From NCBI RefSeq assembly GCF_000969835.1, contig NZ_KQ033913.1, positions 1,317,716 to 1,381,715 on the forward strand: 64,000 nucleotides of DNA, written 5' to 3'. Every line of letters starts with the position of its first letter. Within the stretch, counting starts at the first letter, position 1. Of this stretch, positions 47,414-56,519 are shown piece after piece. Made by a program: the position numbers and the translations under genes. The notes under the pieces are model-generated. The model saw nothing but the letters and a program-made list of their open reading frames with translations. It made no database searches and was not told the DNA's origin. This DNA is from Parabacteroides goldsteinii DSM 19448 = WAL 12034. GTDB taxonomy: Bacteria; Bacteroidota; Bacteroidia; Bacteroidales; Tannerellaceae.

Positions 47414-48829
47414 TTGGCAAGAAATAAGAAGCAGTTACCCTTGTTGGAAAAGGTAACAATTACAGACGTAGCCGCTGAAGGTAAGGCGATTGCACGAGTA
47501 AATGAGAAAGTAGTGTTTGTTCCTTTTGTTGCTCCCGGCGACGTAGTAGACATCCAGCTCACCCGTAAAAAGAACAGTTATGCCGAAGGTAAAGCAGTGT
47601 ACTTCCACGAATATTCTCCGGAACGTGCCGTTCCTTTTTGCGAACATTTCGGTGTTTGCGGCGGTTGCAAATGGCAACATCTGCCCTACGAAGCGCAGTT
47701 GAAGTACAAACATAAGCAGGTTATAGACAATCTCACCCGTATCGGAAAGATAGAAATGGAAGAGATTTTGCCTATATTGGGTTCCGAACGCACCACCTTC
47801 TACCGGAATAAACTCGAATTCACATTCTCCAACAAGAAATGGCTGACAGAAGAAGAAGTAAAATCCGGAGCCACTTTCGATTGCATGAACGGGGTCGGTT
47901 TCCATATTCCCGGCATGTTCGACAAAGTGCTGGATATACACAAATGCTGGTTGCAGAATGATATTTCCAACCGTATCCGCCTTTACATCAAAGAATATTG
48001 CTTGTCACACGAAGGATATCCTTTCTTCGACCTGCGGAACCAGGAAGGTTTTATCCGTACATTAATGATACGTACGGCATCGACGGGCGACCTGATGGTG
48101 GTTGTCGTATTCTACCATGAAGATAAGGAACGCCGCGAAGCCCTGCTGTCTCATGTGGCAGAACAATTCCCGGAAATCACTTCCTTATTATATGTCATAA
48201 ACGAAAAGTGCAACGACACGATCACCGATCAGGAAGTGCTGGTATTCCGTGGTAAAGACCATATCATTGAAGAGATGGAAGGCCTTCAGTTCAAGGTTGG
48301 TCCGAAATCGTTCTATCAGACGAACAGTGAACAGGCTTATAACTTATATAAAGTAGCCCGCGAGTTTGCCGGACTGACTGGTAATGAAATGGTTTACGAC
48401 CTTTATACCGGTACCGGAACGATAGCCAACTTCGTTTCCCGCCAGGCTAAGAAAGTAATCGGCATCGAATACGTTCCGGAAGCAATCGAAGATGCCAAAG
48501 TTAATTCGGCTTTGAATAAGATTGACAATACGCTGTTCTACGCCGGAGACATGAAAGATATCCTGACGGCAGATTTCATAAACCAACATGGCCGTCCGGA
48601 TGTTATTATTACTGATCCTCCACGTGCCGGGATGCACGATGATGTAATCAACACCATCCTTTTCGCCGAACCGGAGCGTATCGTTTATGTAAGTTGTAAC
48701 CCGGCAACACAGGCCCGCGATCTGAGCCTGCTTAGCGTGAAGTACGACGTGAAGAAGGTTCGTCCGGTCGATATGTTCCCACATACACATCATGTGGAGA
48801 ATGTCGTTTTATTAGAGAAGAAAAAGTAA
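47414..48829 (+). CDS. rlmD: 23S rRNA (uracil-C5)-methyltransferase RlmD-like
   Basis: The 471-residue TrmA/RlmD-family enzyme has an N-terminal TRAM domain (about 10-70), the [4Fe-4S] motif CGVCGGCKWQHL, the SAM-binding YDLYTGTGTIANFV and the catalytic DPPRAGMH...YVSCNPATQARDL. The start codon is TTG at 47414: no ATG lies in frame between it and the TAA at 47369-47371, and a -7 box TACATTTG is at 47377-47384. RlmD modifies U1939 or U747 in E. coli; the position here is not known. Confidence 0.9.
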   Translation: MARNKKQLPLLEKVTITDVAAEGKAIARVNEKVVFVPFVAPGDVVDIQLTRKKNSYAEGKAVYFHEYSPERAVPFCEHFGVCGGCKWQHLPYEAQLKYKHKQVIDNLTRIGKIEMEEILPILGSERTTFYRNKLEFTFSNKKWLTEEEVKSGATFDCMNGVGFHIPGMFDKVLDIHKCWLQNDISNRIRLYIKEYCLSHEGYPFFDLRNQEGFIRTLMIRTASTGDLMVVVVFYHEDKERREALLSHVAEQFPEITSLLYVINEKCNDTITDQEVLVFRGKDHIIEEMEGLQFKVGPKSFYQTNSEQAYNLYKVAREFAGLTGNEMVYDLYTGTGTIANFVSRQAKKVIGIEYVPEAIEDAKVNSALNKIDNTLFYAGDMKDILTADFINQHGRPDVIITDPPRAGMHDDVINTILFAEPERIVYVSCNPATQARDLSLLSVKYDVKKVRPVDMFPHTHHVENVVLLEKKK

Positions 48830-48840
48830 CATATATAATA

Positions 48841-50235
48841 ATGTATAGGAAAATCGTCTCCCTTTTGTGTATCACTTTGCTTTTGAGTAGCTGTTCCGGC
48901 AAGAAGCAAGAGCAGAAGGAAGACGATTTTGTGTCTATGGACCTCCCCCAGTTGAAGGCACAGGGCGAAATCACAGCCGTCACACTCTACAGTTCCACGT
49001 CTTATTTCCAGTATAAAATGGAACCGATGGGTTACGAATACGACCTGATAAAAGACTTTGCCCGTTCCGAAGGACTGAAGCTGAATATCAAAGTGGCCGA
49101 AAATGCCACCCGCCTGATCGAAATGCTCGAAGCCGGAGAAGCCGACGTTATTGCCTATCCCATCCAGGTAAGCAATAACCTGAAAGAAAATTATCTCTAC
49201 TGCGGACGGGAAGAACTCACCAGCCAGGTATTGGTTCAGCGTGCCAACAAAGGCGATACGATTCTTAAAGATGTCACCCAACTAATCGGGAAAGACGTAT
49301 ATGTGAAACCCGATACAAAGTATTACGAACGCCTTAAAAACCTGGATAAAGAATTAGGCGGCGGCATCCATATAAAAGACATAAAGAAAGACACGGTAAC
49401 AACCGAAGACCTGATAGCGATGGTCTCGCAAGGTGAAATTCCTTATACCATCAGTGACGATAATATCGCTCGTCTGAACAAGACCTACTTCTGGAATATC
49501 AATGTCTCACTGAAAGTCAGCTTCATGCAGCGTTCTTCCTGGCTGGTTCGTAAGAGCAGTCCGCAACTGGCCGAAGCGATCAATGCATGGGCCTCGGATA
49601 AATCTGGCTCGCACGTCTACCGGGCAGTAGTGAAACGTTATTTCGAACTGGGCAAGCAACCGTTAACGGCAGATCTTCCCCCGGTAAAGAACGGGCATAT
49701 TTCTCCTTATGACGATTTGTTCCGTCGGCATGCCAAAAACATCGGATGGGATTGGCAGCTGCTTGCCTCCATTTCCTATCAGGAATCCCATTTCAACCCA
49801 TCCGTCGTATCCTGGGCAGGAGCCGAAGGTCTGATGGGCATCATGCCGAACACGGCAAAAGCGCTTGGTGTTACTCCCCACGAACTGAAAGACCCGGATA
49901 TCGGAATCCGTACGGGTGTAGATTGCCTGCGTAAATTCCGCCAGGGCTTTTCCGAGATTACCGACCCGCAGGAAAAGATAAAGTTTACATTAGCCTCCTA
50001 CAATGCCGGCATCGGACATGTCTATGACGCTCAACGCCTGGCCGAAAAGTATGGAAAGAACCCGAACGTCTGGGAAGATAATGTTGCCGAGTATATCCGC
50101 CTGAAAAGCGATCCCGAATATTATAATGACCCTGTCTGCAAACATGGATATCTCCGCGGTTCGGAGACATTCAATTATGTGCGTGAAGTGATGGAGCGTT
50201 ACAATTACTACAAGAGTAAGACTAAGCATAGTTGA
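48841..50235 (+). CDS. MltF-like lytic transglycosylase lipoprotein
   Basis: The protein has 464 residues with a lipobox LLLSSC near residue 20. A periplasmic-binding-protein-3-like domain (about 45-275) is followed by an SLT domain (about 290-420) with the catalytic Glu in SYQESHFNPSVVSWAGAEGL. This is the layout of MltF, which cleaves peptidoglycan and may be allosterically controlled by its binding domain. It starts 12 bp after rlmD, so may be co-transcribed. Confidence 0.92.
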   Translation: MYRKIVSLLCITLLLSSCSGKKQEQKEDDFVSMDLPQLKAQGEITAVTLYSSTSYFQYKMEPMGYEYDLIKDFARSEGLKLNIKVAENATRLIEMLEAGEADVIAYPIQVSNNLKENYLYCGREELTSQVLVQRANKGDTILKDVTQLIGKDVYVKPDTKYYERLKNLDKELGGGIHIKDIKKDTVTTEDLIAMVSQGEIPYTISDDNIARLNKTYFWNINVSLKVSFMQRSSWLVRKSSPQLAEAINAWASDKSGSHVYRAVVKRYFELGKQPLTADLPPVKNGHISPYDDLFRRHAKNIGWDWQLLASISYQESHFNPSVVSWAGAEGLMGIMPNTAKALGVTPHELKDPDIGIRTGVDCLRKFRQGFSEITDPQEKIKFTLASYNAGIGHVYDAQRLAEKYGKNPNVWEDNVAEYIRLKSDPEYYNDPVCKHGYLRGSETFNYVREVMERYNYYKSKTKHS

Positions 50236-50236
50236 A

Positions 50237-50761
50237 TCACGACAGATTCTCTGCAATCATCTCCTTTATGGCAAGTATTACTTTCGGATGACTTAGCGGT
50301 ATATCTTCAAAGACAGTCCGCAACTCTTCCGTACTCACTTCAAAAAGCTGTTCTCCCTTTTTATATGAAAAACAGACATTGATTTCTGGATTGCCGCTTA
50401 TCAACATGGCGACTGTTCCGGGAAGGTCTCCCCAGGGAGGACAATCAATGTTAGCGGTTATAAAACTAGCTGTAACCTCCGTCCCCGCTCCCGGTTGGGA
50501 ACTTATCTTGACAAAACCTCCAGTCTGTTCCGCATTTTGTATCAGGAAAGGGATTCCCAGACCTACCTTTCGGGTCGTACGGGTCGTATAGAACGGATCC
50601 GTTACCCGGGCAATCGTCTCTGCATCCATTCCACAACCGTTGTCTGCAATACGGATGATTGTATTCTCCTCATTTATAGCAATTTCCAATAAGATACGAG
50701 TCGCACCGGCACGAACACTGTTTGATGCTATATCCGTAATATGAAATGTAAGTGTATTCAT
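50237..50761 (-). CDS. HATPase_c ATP-binding protein of the hydrogenase-sensor cluster
   Basis: The protein has 174 residues. A GHKL ATPase domain (about 1-100; DIASNSVRAGATRI, IADNGCGM and VGLGIPFL) is followed by a short alpha/beta region. There is no His-kinase dimerisation box. The last of the same-strand genes, it converges on the MltF gene with a 1-bp gap. Three 22-bp repeats lie in its upstream region. Confidence 0.8.
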   Translation of the reverse strand: MNTLTFHITDIASNSVRAGATRILLEIAINEENTIIRIADNGCGMDAETIARVTDPFYTTRTTRKVGLGIPFLIQNAEQTGGFVKISSQPGAGTEVTASFITANIDCPPWGDLPGTVAMLISGNPEINVCFSYKKGEQLFEVSTEELRTVFEDIPLSHPKVILAIKEMIAENLS

Positions 50762-50831
50762 CCTGATATTTATTTCCTGATATGCTGAATATTAAACTTT
50801 TTTCTCCTTTATTTTATAAAAGAAAGGCATG

Positions 50832-50897
50832 CCTTACATATTGGCAAGTATAGCCTTACTTATATGTAGAATATACCTTACATTTATGTATAGTATA
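50832..50897. repeat. 22-bp-period repeat array C
   Basis: CCTTAC starts units at 50832, 50854 and 50876, exactly 22 bp apart. Later parts of the units align as TATGTA...TATA, and two contain TAC/GTA dyads (TACATTTATGTA). The array lies just after the PHP gene stop and upstream of the HATPase gene. Confidence 0.7.
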
Positions 50898-50911
50898 TCT
50901 TCCTATTTTAA

Positions 50912-51655
50912 TTATGCGGAGGAAAAGACTAAATGTTCCTGACTTTTGGCGTAAGCCATCCTGATGTTTTCGAATAAAGGTGCAGCGGCCCGTATCAAAC
51001 AGGGCTTAGTCCCGATTTGTTCCGGATAATGGGCATCGGAAGCCGGATAGGATGTGTAGTTCGATAAATACTTCTGCTCCGACAAAAGCCGGGCGAAACG
51101 GGAAGCATCCGTATATTCTATTGCATCCAGCGATAATGACGGATCAATAAATCCCAACTGACTGATCAGGCTGAAAGAAGGTCGCTCCACATGCGCAGCA
51201 ACAAAAAGGCCACCCAGTTCCTTTACTAATGCAGCCACCTGATTGACGTTCTGATCGAGTGCGGAAAGCAATAAGTACGGGGCCTCTCCCATTATCTCAT
51301 CTTTCCGGTTTACCCAGACCTGGTCACCGAAACGGTCGGGATCATTGGGTACAGGCGGTAGATGTTTCTCCAGATATTGCTGGAAAGCGGCACGGGCTTC
51401 ATCACTTCCGAAAAGGGCAATGCAATGCGCTTCCTCACGGGTACAGACTTCAGCTCCGGCAAGGACTGTCAATCCGGCTTCGCCCCCCAATGATTGTATT
51501 TCAGGGCATTGCAAGGTCGTGTTATGATCGGTTATGGCAATGATGTCCAATCCGCGGGCAAGTGCCGTTTCGACAATGACCGTGGGACTCATATCCAGGC
51601 TTCCGCAAGGCGAAAGGCAGGTATGAATATGCAGATCGGCCCGGTAGAGGTTCAT
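50912..51655 (-). CDS. PHP-domain phosphoesterase-like protein
   Basis: The protein has 247 residues. Metal-ligand motifs of the PHP family are visible: ADLHIHTCLSPCG near the N-terminus, AITDHNT, GAEVCTREEAH, VAAHVERP and PASDAHYPEQ. It probably hydrolyses a phosphoester, substrate unknown. Its ATG overlaps the preceding DRTGG gene stop (ATGA). PHP genes beside hydrogenase-like sensor genes are known in anaerobes. Confidence 0.88.
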   Translation of the reverse strand: MNLYRADLHIHTCLSPCGSLDMSPTVIVETALARGLDIIAITDHNTTLQCPEIQSLGGEAGLTVLAGAEVCTREEAHCIALFGSDEARAAFQQYLEKHLPPVPNDPDRFGDQVWVNRKDEIMGEAPYLLLSALDQNVNQVAALVKELGGLFVAAHVERPSFSLISQLGFIDPSLSLDAIEYTDASRFARLLSEQKYLSNYTSYPASDAHYPEQIGTKPCLIRAAAPLFENIRMAYAKSQEHLVFSSA

Positions 51656-51990
51656 CCGTTCTGTAACAGTTGATACACTTTTCCACTGATAACAAAAGCA
51701 GAAAGAGATGTACCCAACAAAGGAATATCCTCGTCCTTCCCCTTTTGCAATGTTTCTTCATCCGGCGAAGCGCCATTGACAATCAAGACGGCGGCAGCAT
51801 CCTTCAGCGTTGAAACGGCAACAATGTTCTGATGGGTTTGCATGGTGATCCACAACATACCCTCTTCCATATGTCCCATTACATCACTCAACAGGTCGCT
51901 GGTATAGCCACCTTTGATTACCGTATCCAGATTCTCTTCTCCGCAAAAAACGGTAAGATTCAATTCTTTTACAAGATCACTGACCTTCAT
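51652..51990 (-). CDS. DRTGG-domain protein
   Basis: The protein has 112 residues. The fold and segments (KELNLTVFCGEENLDTVIKG, AVLIVNGASPDEETLQKGKD, IPLLGTSLSAFVISGKVYQL) fit the DRTGG family, probable nucleotide- or ligand-binding regulators. A perfect Shine-Dalgarno (AAAGGAG, 6 nt before the ATG) lies inside the end of the hydrogenase-like gene, with which it overlaps by 14 bp. Confidence 0.82.
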   Translation of the reverse strand: MKVSDLVKELNLTVFCGEENLDTVIKGGYTSDLLSDVMGHMEEGMLWITMQTHQNIVAVSTLKDAAAVLIVNGASPDEETLQKGKDEDIPLLGTSLSAFVISGKVYQLLQNG

Positions 51991-53356
51991 ATTTAGCTCC
52001 TTTCTTATAACAGTCTTTATTTAAACGATCTTTTCCCCAGGTCTTTTCGACGAGGCGGAAGGCATGTTCCTGATCCAGTTTGCCATGCTTCTCCATATTG
52101 CGCTGCATGAAAATACAGTCGCTGAACTGGGCCTCGTGGCGGACGATATCTTCTGCCAGGCTTTGGCAATTAGGGTTTCCACAAGCGCCACAGTCGATTC
52201 CCGGCAGATAACACATCAGACGACGCACCTGTTCCATCTTTTTCAGGACCTCCTCGATAGAACCGTCATAGAGCAGCTTCGGGTTAGGCTGGAGCGGACG
52301 GATTGTGATGTGCTGCTTCAAATAAGCCAAAGCTCCCAATCGTTCAGAGGCATAAATGAGCGGTGCCTTATCACGTTTCATCGAACGCTTCATGATCCGT
52401 TCGGCCGTAAGGAAGCGGTTCGCAACGGCCAATACGCCTCCGGCACAACTGCGGTCGCAGGCACGGAGTTCCAGGAAGTCCACATTACGGACCTCCGTTG
52501 TCGTTTCCATACGTTCCAGGAAATCGATCACATTATGTATTTCGTCGATGGCCAGGCAACGGCCGGAGAAGTGTTTGGCCTCCCCTCCTGTCTGGCTCCA
52601 TCGCATTTCTTTCTTTGTCAGGGCGGGTGGAAGCACGCAATCCGGCTTATACCCTTTCGGTCGGTTTTGCAGGATATGGTATACCTTATTATATAGGGTA
52701 TCCATATTGATCACACCGTTAATGGTAGACGAATACCCGTCGGCGCTCTTCAAGGCGGCAATCTTGGCGGCACAGGGAGTGACATAAAAGAGGCCGATCT
52801 GCTCCGGGGAATGACCTTCCTCCGTCAGTACCTGATGGTAATAGGTAGCAGTTGCATTCACCGGACTTTTCACCAGCAGGATATTATCGACCAAAGCCGG
52901 GAAGCGAATTTGTATCAGACGCACAATCGCCGGACAGAAAGAGCTGATCACAGGCTTTTCTTCGGCCAGTTCCATCTGCCGGAGCATCTCACGATGAATC
53001 ATATCGGCCGTAAACTCAACCTGGTAGACATGGGTAAATCCCAATTCATACAAGGCACTGAATATTTCTTCTTCCATCGTATATTTGGAAAACTGTCCGA
53101 TGAAAACGGTGGGAACAAGTGCCACGCGGCATTCGTAGTCGAATATCTTCTGGAAGTCGTCCTGCTCCACATAAATGGCTTCTGTCGGACATGCTTTCAG
53201 ACATTCCCCACAATCGACACACCAGTCTTTGCGGATTACGGCTTTCCCATCCCGGATACGGACTGCACGAGTCGGGCATTTCGTCATACAATGTGTACAA
53301 CCGATGCACCGCTCCTTGTCGATCTTCAGGGCATGATAAAATTTAGTATCTTCCAT
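51977..53356 (-). CDS. Putative sensory [FeFe] hydrogenase-like protein
   Basis: The protein has 459 residues. Two N-terminal [4Fe-4S] motifs (CIGCTHCMTKCP and CVDCGECLKACP) are followed by the H-domain and a C-terminal [4Fe-4S] motif (CGACGNPNCQSLAEDIV...C). H-cluster segments are altered: SSFCP for TSCCP, TPCAAK for MPCxxK, and LRACDRSCAGG for MACxxGCxxGG. All four cluster-binding Cys remain, but the proton-transfer Cys is Phe. This suggests sensing rather than turnover. A Shine-Dalgarno AAGGAG lies 9 nt before the ATG. Neighbours encode an RsbW-like ATPase, two DRTGG proteins, a PHP protein and a GHKL ATPase. Confidence 0.9.
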   Translation of the reverse strand: MEDTKFYHALKIDKERCIGCTHCMTKCPTRAVRIRDGKAVIRKDWCVDCGECLKACPTEAIYVEQDDFQKIFDYECRVALVPTVFIGQFSKYTMEEEIFSALYELGFTHVYQVEFTADMIHREMLRQMELAEEKPVISSFCPAIVRLIQIRFPALVDNILLVKSPVNATATYYHQVLTEEGHSPEQIGLFYVTPCAAKIAALKSADGYSSTINGVINMDTLYNKVYHILQNRPKGYKPDCVLPPALTKKEMRWSQTGGEAKHFSGRCLAIDEIHNVIDFLERMETTTEVRNVDFLELRACDRSCAGGVLAVANRFLTAERIMKRSMKRDKAPLIYASERLGALAYLKQHITIRPLQPNPKLLYDGSIEEVLKKMEQVRRLMCYLPGIDCGACGNPNCQSLAEDIVRHEAQFSDCIFMQRNMEKHGKLDQEHAFRLVEKTWGKDRLNKDCYKKGAKYEGQ

Positions 53357-53362
53357 GGTCTT

Positions 53363-53785
53363 CTACTCCTTCTTCCTGAACCAGGTAACCATGCGTACGA
53401 TTGTTCCTACGCCTACCTCGCTCTCTATAGTTAATTCGTCTACATTCTTTTTCATATTGGGCAATCCCATTCCTGCCCCAAACCCCATTTCACGCACAGC
53501 CGGCGAAGCCGTGGAAAAGCCTTCCTGCATGGCTTGCGGAATATCCGGAATGCCGGGACCTTCATCTTTCAATGTCAGCGTAATCTTATCCGCATCCAGT
53601 TCTGCCGCCACTTTCCCACGCCAGGCATGGGCAACAACGTTCACTTCCGCTTCATAGAGCGCCACGACCACTCTCTTGATGACACGGGAATCGATCGATA
53701 ACTGTTTCAGTATCTTCTTTATCTGGCTGGAAGCATATCCGGCCTTCGAGAAGTTTCCTCCTTCCAATTCAAACGTTAGCTGCAT
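53363..53785 (-). CDS. RsbW-like anti-sigma-type ATP-binding protein
   Basis: The protein has 140 residues. The GHKL motifs VVALYEAEVNVVAHA, DEGPGIPD and GFGAGMGLPNMKK mark an HATPase of the RsbW type (Ser kinase or partner-switch). The start at 53785 (MQLTFELEGG) is chosen because AAAGGAG lies 5 nt before it; the ATG 42 bp upstream has no such motif. It precedes the hydrogenase-like gene by 6 bp. Confidence 0.88.
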   Translation of the reverse strand: MQLTFELEGGNFSKAGYASSQIKKILKQLSIDSRVIKRVVVALYEAEVNVVAHAWRGKVAAELDADKITLTLKDEGPGIPDIPQAMQEGFSTASPAVREMGFGAGMGLPNMKKNVDELTIESEVGVGTIVRMVTWFRKKE

Positions 53786-53799
53786 ATCCTCTCCTTTCT

Positions 53800-54144
53800 T
53801 TAATAGACCGGCACAAGACCGCTGCAATACAACTCACCAGCCACATGATACATGGAATGACAGGTTTCAAGCAAGATCATATTGTTCTCGGACGCAAGTT
53901 GCAACATCTCCGGCGTAGCTTTCTTGCCACGGACGAAAAGGATACAATCGACATCGGCCATTTCGGCTGTACGGATCGTTTGCAGATTGCAAAGTCCGGT
54001 AATGAGAATCATTCCATCACAGCACAATGTCAGAACGTCGCTCATCAGGTCGCTGGCAAAAGCACATTGTACTTCATGGCCCAGCTTATCGTTTCCACAC
54101 GCCACGGTCGCATCGGTAAGTTCTTGTATTTGCTGAATCTTCAT
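53800..54144 (-). CDS. DRTGG-domain protein, first gene of the cluster
   Basis: The 114-residue protein has the same fold as the second DRTGG gene: EVQCAFASDLMSDVLTLC, CILFVRGKKATPEMLQLASE and MILLETCHSMYHVAGELYC. The start is taken at Met5 of the longest reading frame (MKIQQIQ), 54144. A weak -7 (TACATTGG) lies on the minus strand at 54174-54181. It is divergent from the aminopeptidase P gene. Confidence 0.8.
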   Translation of the reverse strand: MKIQQIQELTDATVACGNDKLGHEVQCAFASDLMSDVLTLCCDGMILITGLCNLQTIRTAEMADVDCILFVRGKKATPEMLQLASENNMILLETCHSMYHVAGELYCSGLVPVY

Positions 54145-54340
54145 AATCGCATGCAAGGTTTAATTTCGTGATGCCAATGTAAGAAATATTTTTTAATAGA
54201 TGTCCGTTAGTTTATATTAATTACTATCTTTGTTCCAAAACGAAGATAAGCTGCGCCTCGACATAAAAAATGAACTCGTTCATTTTATTCTGTTCTCGGC
54301 TTGCATTATCTTTGGTAGCAATAAATAAAATTCTATTCTT

Positions 54341-55714
54341 ATGTTTAGTAAAGAAACCTATATGGGCCGCCGGGCCAAACTAAAACAGACAATAGGTTCA
54401 GGCCTGTTGCTTTTCCTTGGAAACGATGAGTCGGGAATGAATTATGCAGACAACACCTATCACTTCCGCCAGGATTCCACGTTCCTGTATTTCTTCGGGC
54501 TTCCTTATGCCGGTCTGTCCGCCATTATTGACATTGACAATGATAAAGAAATCATTTTCGGTGACGAATTGACGATCGATGCAATCGTATGGATGGGAAC
54601 TCAGCCGACACTGAAGGAGAAAAGCGAAGCAGCCGGTATCACCGAAGTTCGTCCCTTCAAGGAAATTGAATCGTATCTGAAAGCAGCACAACAGAAAAGC
54701 CAGCGTATCCATTACCTGCCGACTTACCGTGCGGAACATCAGATCAAACTGTTCCAATGGCTGGGTATCGTGCCGGGAACGGAACAACCTTCGGTGCCTT
54801 TCATCTTCGGCGTAGTAAATCAGCGTAATTATAAGACTGCGGAAGAGATTGTCGAAATAGAAAAGGCTTGTGTGGTTACTGCCGACATGCATCTGACTGC
54901 CATGCGCACCGTACGTCCGGGAATCCGTGAAAGCGAAGTGGCTGCTGCTGTAGCTGAAGTGGCTTATGCGAATGACTATCAACTCTCCTTCCCCATTATC
55001 GCAACGATCAACGGGCAGACGCTGCATAACCATGATCATAGTAATATGATTAAGAGTGGCGATATGTTGCTGCTCGATGCCGGTGCGGAAACGGAAATGG
55101 GTTATGCGGGTGATATGTCTTCTACCATTCCGGCTGATTCCAAATTCACGACTCGCCAGAAAGATATTTATGATATTCAGGTAGCGGCTCACGAAGCGGC
55201 TGTTGCAGCGTTGCGTCCGGGTATTCCTTTCGTCGATGTGTACGAACTATCCTGCAAAGTCATTATGGAAGGTTTGAAGGATCTTGGTTTTGTCAAAGGC
55301 GATCCGATGGAAGCTGTAAAGGCCGGAGCTCATGCAATGTTCATGCCTTGTGGTCTGGGACACATGATGGGATTGGATGTACATGATATGGAAAACCTGG
55401 GTGAAGTATATGTGGGATACGACGGACAACCGAAGAGTACAGAGTTTGGCCGTAAGTCTCTCCGCCTGGGACGTAAACTGGAACCGGGATTCGTTCTTAC
55501 TATCGAGCCGGGTGTTTACTTTATCCCTGAATTGATGGATCTTTGGAGAAGCCAGAATAAGTTCACCGAATTTATCAATTATGAAAAGCTGGTAACTTAC
55601 AAAGACTTCAGCGGTATCCGCAACGAAGAAGATTATCTGATTACAGAAGACGGTGCCCGTCTGTTAGGAAAGAAGATTCCTTTACACACGGAAGAAGTGG
55701 AAGCACTGCGGTAA
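54341..55714 (+). CDS. pepP: Xaa-Pro aminopeptidase (aminopeptidase P, M24B)
   Basis: The 457-residue metalloenzyme cleaves the residue before proline at the N-terminus of peptides. The creatinase-like N-domain (about 1-170) precedes the pita-bread domain with metal ligands in LLLDAGAETEMGYAGDMSST (two Asp), GLGHMMGLDVHD (His) and TIEPGVYF (Glu), plus a late Glu near GIRNEEDYLI. There is no signal peptide, so it is cytoplasmic. Candidate -7 boxes TATCTTTG lie at 54225-54232 and 54307-54314. A bidirectional terminator follows. Confidence 0.95.
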   Translation: MFSKETYMGRRAKLKQTIGSGLLLFLGNDESGMNYADNTYHFRQDSTFLYFFGLPYAGLSAIIDIDNDKEIIFGDELTIDAIVWMGTQPTLKEKSEAAGITEVRPFKEIESYLKAAQQKSQRIHYLPTYRAEHQIKLFQWLGIVPGTEQPSVPFIFGVVNQRNYKTAEEIVEIEKACVVTADMHLTAMRTVRPGIRESEVAAAVAEVAYANDYQLSFPIIATINGQTLHNHDHSNMIKSGDMLLLDAGAETEMGYAGDMSSTIPADSKFTTRQKDIYDIQVAAHEAAVAALRPGIPFVDVYELSCKVIMEGLKDLGFVKGDPMEAVKAGAHAMFMPCGLGHMMGLDVHDMENLGEVYVGYDGQPKSTEFGRKSLRLGRKLEPGFVLTIEPGVYFIPELMDLWRSQNKFTEFINYEKLVTYKDFSGIRNEEDYLITEDGARLLGKKIPLHTEEVEALR

Positions 55715-55738
55715 ATAAGAAATAGTTGAATATAAAAC

Positions 55739-55781
55739 AAAACGCCCCGTAAAGCATCTCTAATCTTTACGGGGCGTTTAT
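55739..55781. terminator. Bidirectional Rho-independent terminator
   Basis: AACGCCCCGTAAAG pairs perfectly with CTTTACGGGGCGTT around a 10-nt loop, with an A-run before and T-run after. It serves pepP on the plus strand and the hexosaminidase tail on the minus strand. Confidence 0.92.
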
Positions 55782-55800
55782 ATTTCTAGTCGTTACCTGA

Positions 55801-56511
55801 TCAATAAGCAAACATATCTGCATTAACCGGCAGTTCTTTGCCATCAGCCGTCAAAACCTTTAGCTGAAGCATACCGCCATTATGGTCGAAATACTTAACT
55901 TCAATCGGATGAAGTCCCTTTGCCAATGCTTTCTGTCCGGTTACTTCACGGGGTGAATGAGGACCGTCATTGTCAACAACCAATTCTCCGTTAATCTTCA
56001 ATGTACTGCCATCGTCAGACAACAGGTTGAAAGTATAAATACCATCTTCCAGAGCATTGAAATATCCTGTAACGACCAAACCGATATTACCTTTCACTTC
56101 TTTCGGGATAGTCACTTCAGATATTTCATACGTACCGTTTACCGGAGCATTATCAATATCGGCACATTTGTTACCTTTAAACTCATGCCATACAGCCTGC
56201 AAACCTTTCTTGGAAGGTGTAGCATCCGCAGCCGGAGCATATTCGCTCTTAACGTAACGCGTCTTCACGATATCACCTTTCTTACCGTTCGGACGGAAAG
56301 AGCGGAAAGTGAAGTCTGTCGTTTCCGTTACCTTGATCGGACCGTTATACTGAGGCGATTCCAAAGTCGGGATGCTGCCATCCGTTGTATAATGGATTTC
56401 AACACTTGGATCAAGACAGGTAATTGCCACTGTACCTTCACCGATAAATGCATTTGTGTTGTTGAATCCTTCCAGGTCCGGCGCTTTAATGCTGAGTTCA
56501 TGTTCACCCAC
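55801..56511 (-). pseudogene. C-terminal part (FN3-associated and PA14 domains) of an inverted GH20 hexosaminidase gene
   Basis: The minus-strand frame (read from 56526 at present) has a chitobiase/FN3-associated domain (IHYTTDGSIPTLESPQYNGP) followed by a PA14-like domain ending at 55801. These domains normally follow GH20. Taken alone it lacks a signal and a catalytic domain. Of its present first codons, those before GVVGEHELSIK (about 56512-56526) come from the breakpoint. Shown as a pseudogene fragment of one 766-codon ancestor. Confidence 0.85.
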
Positions 56512-56519
56512 GACCCCTG

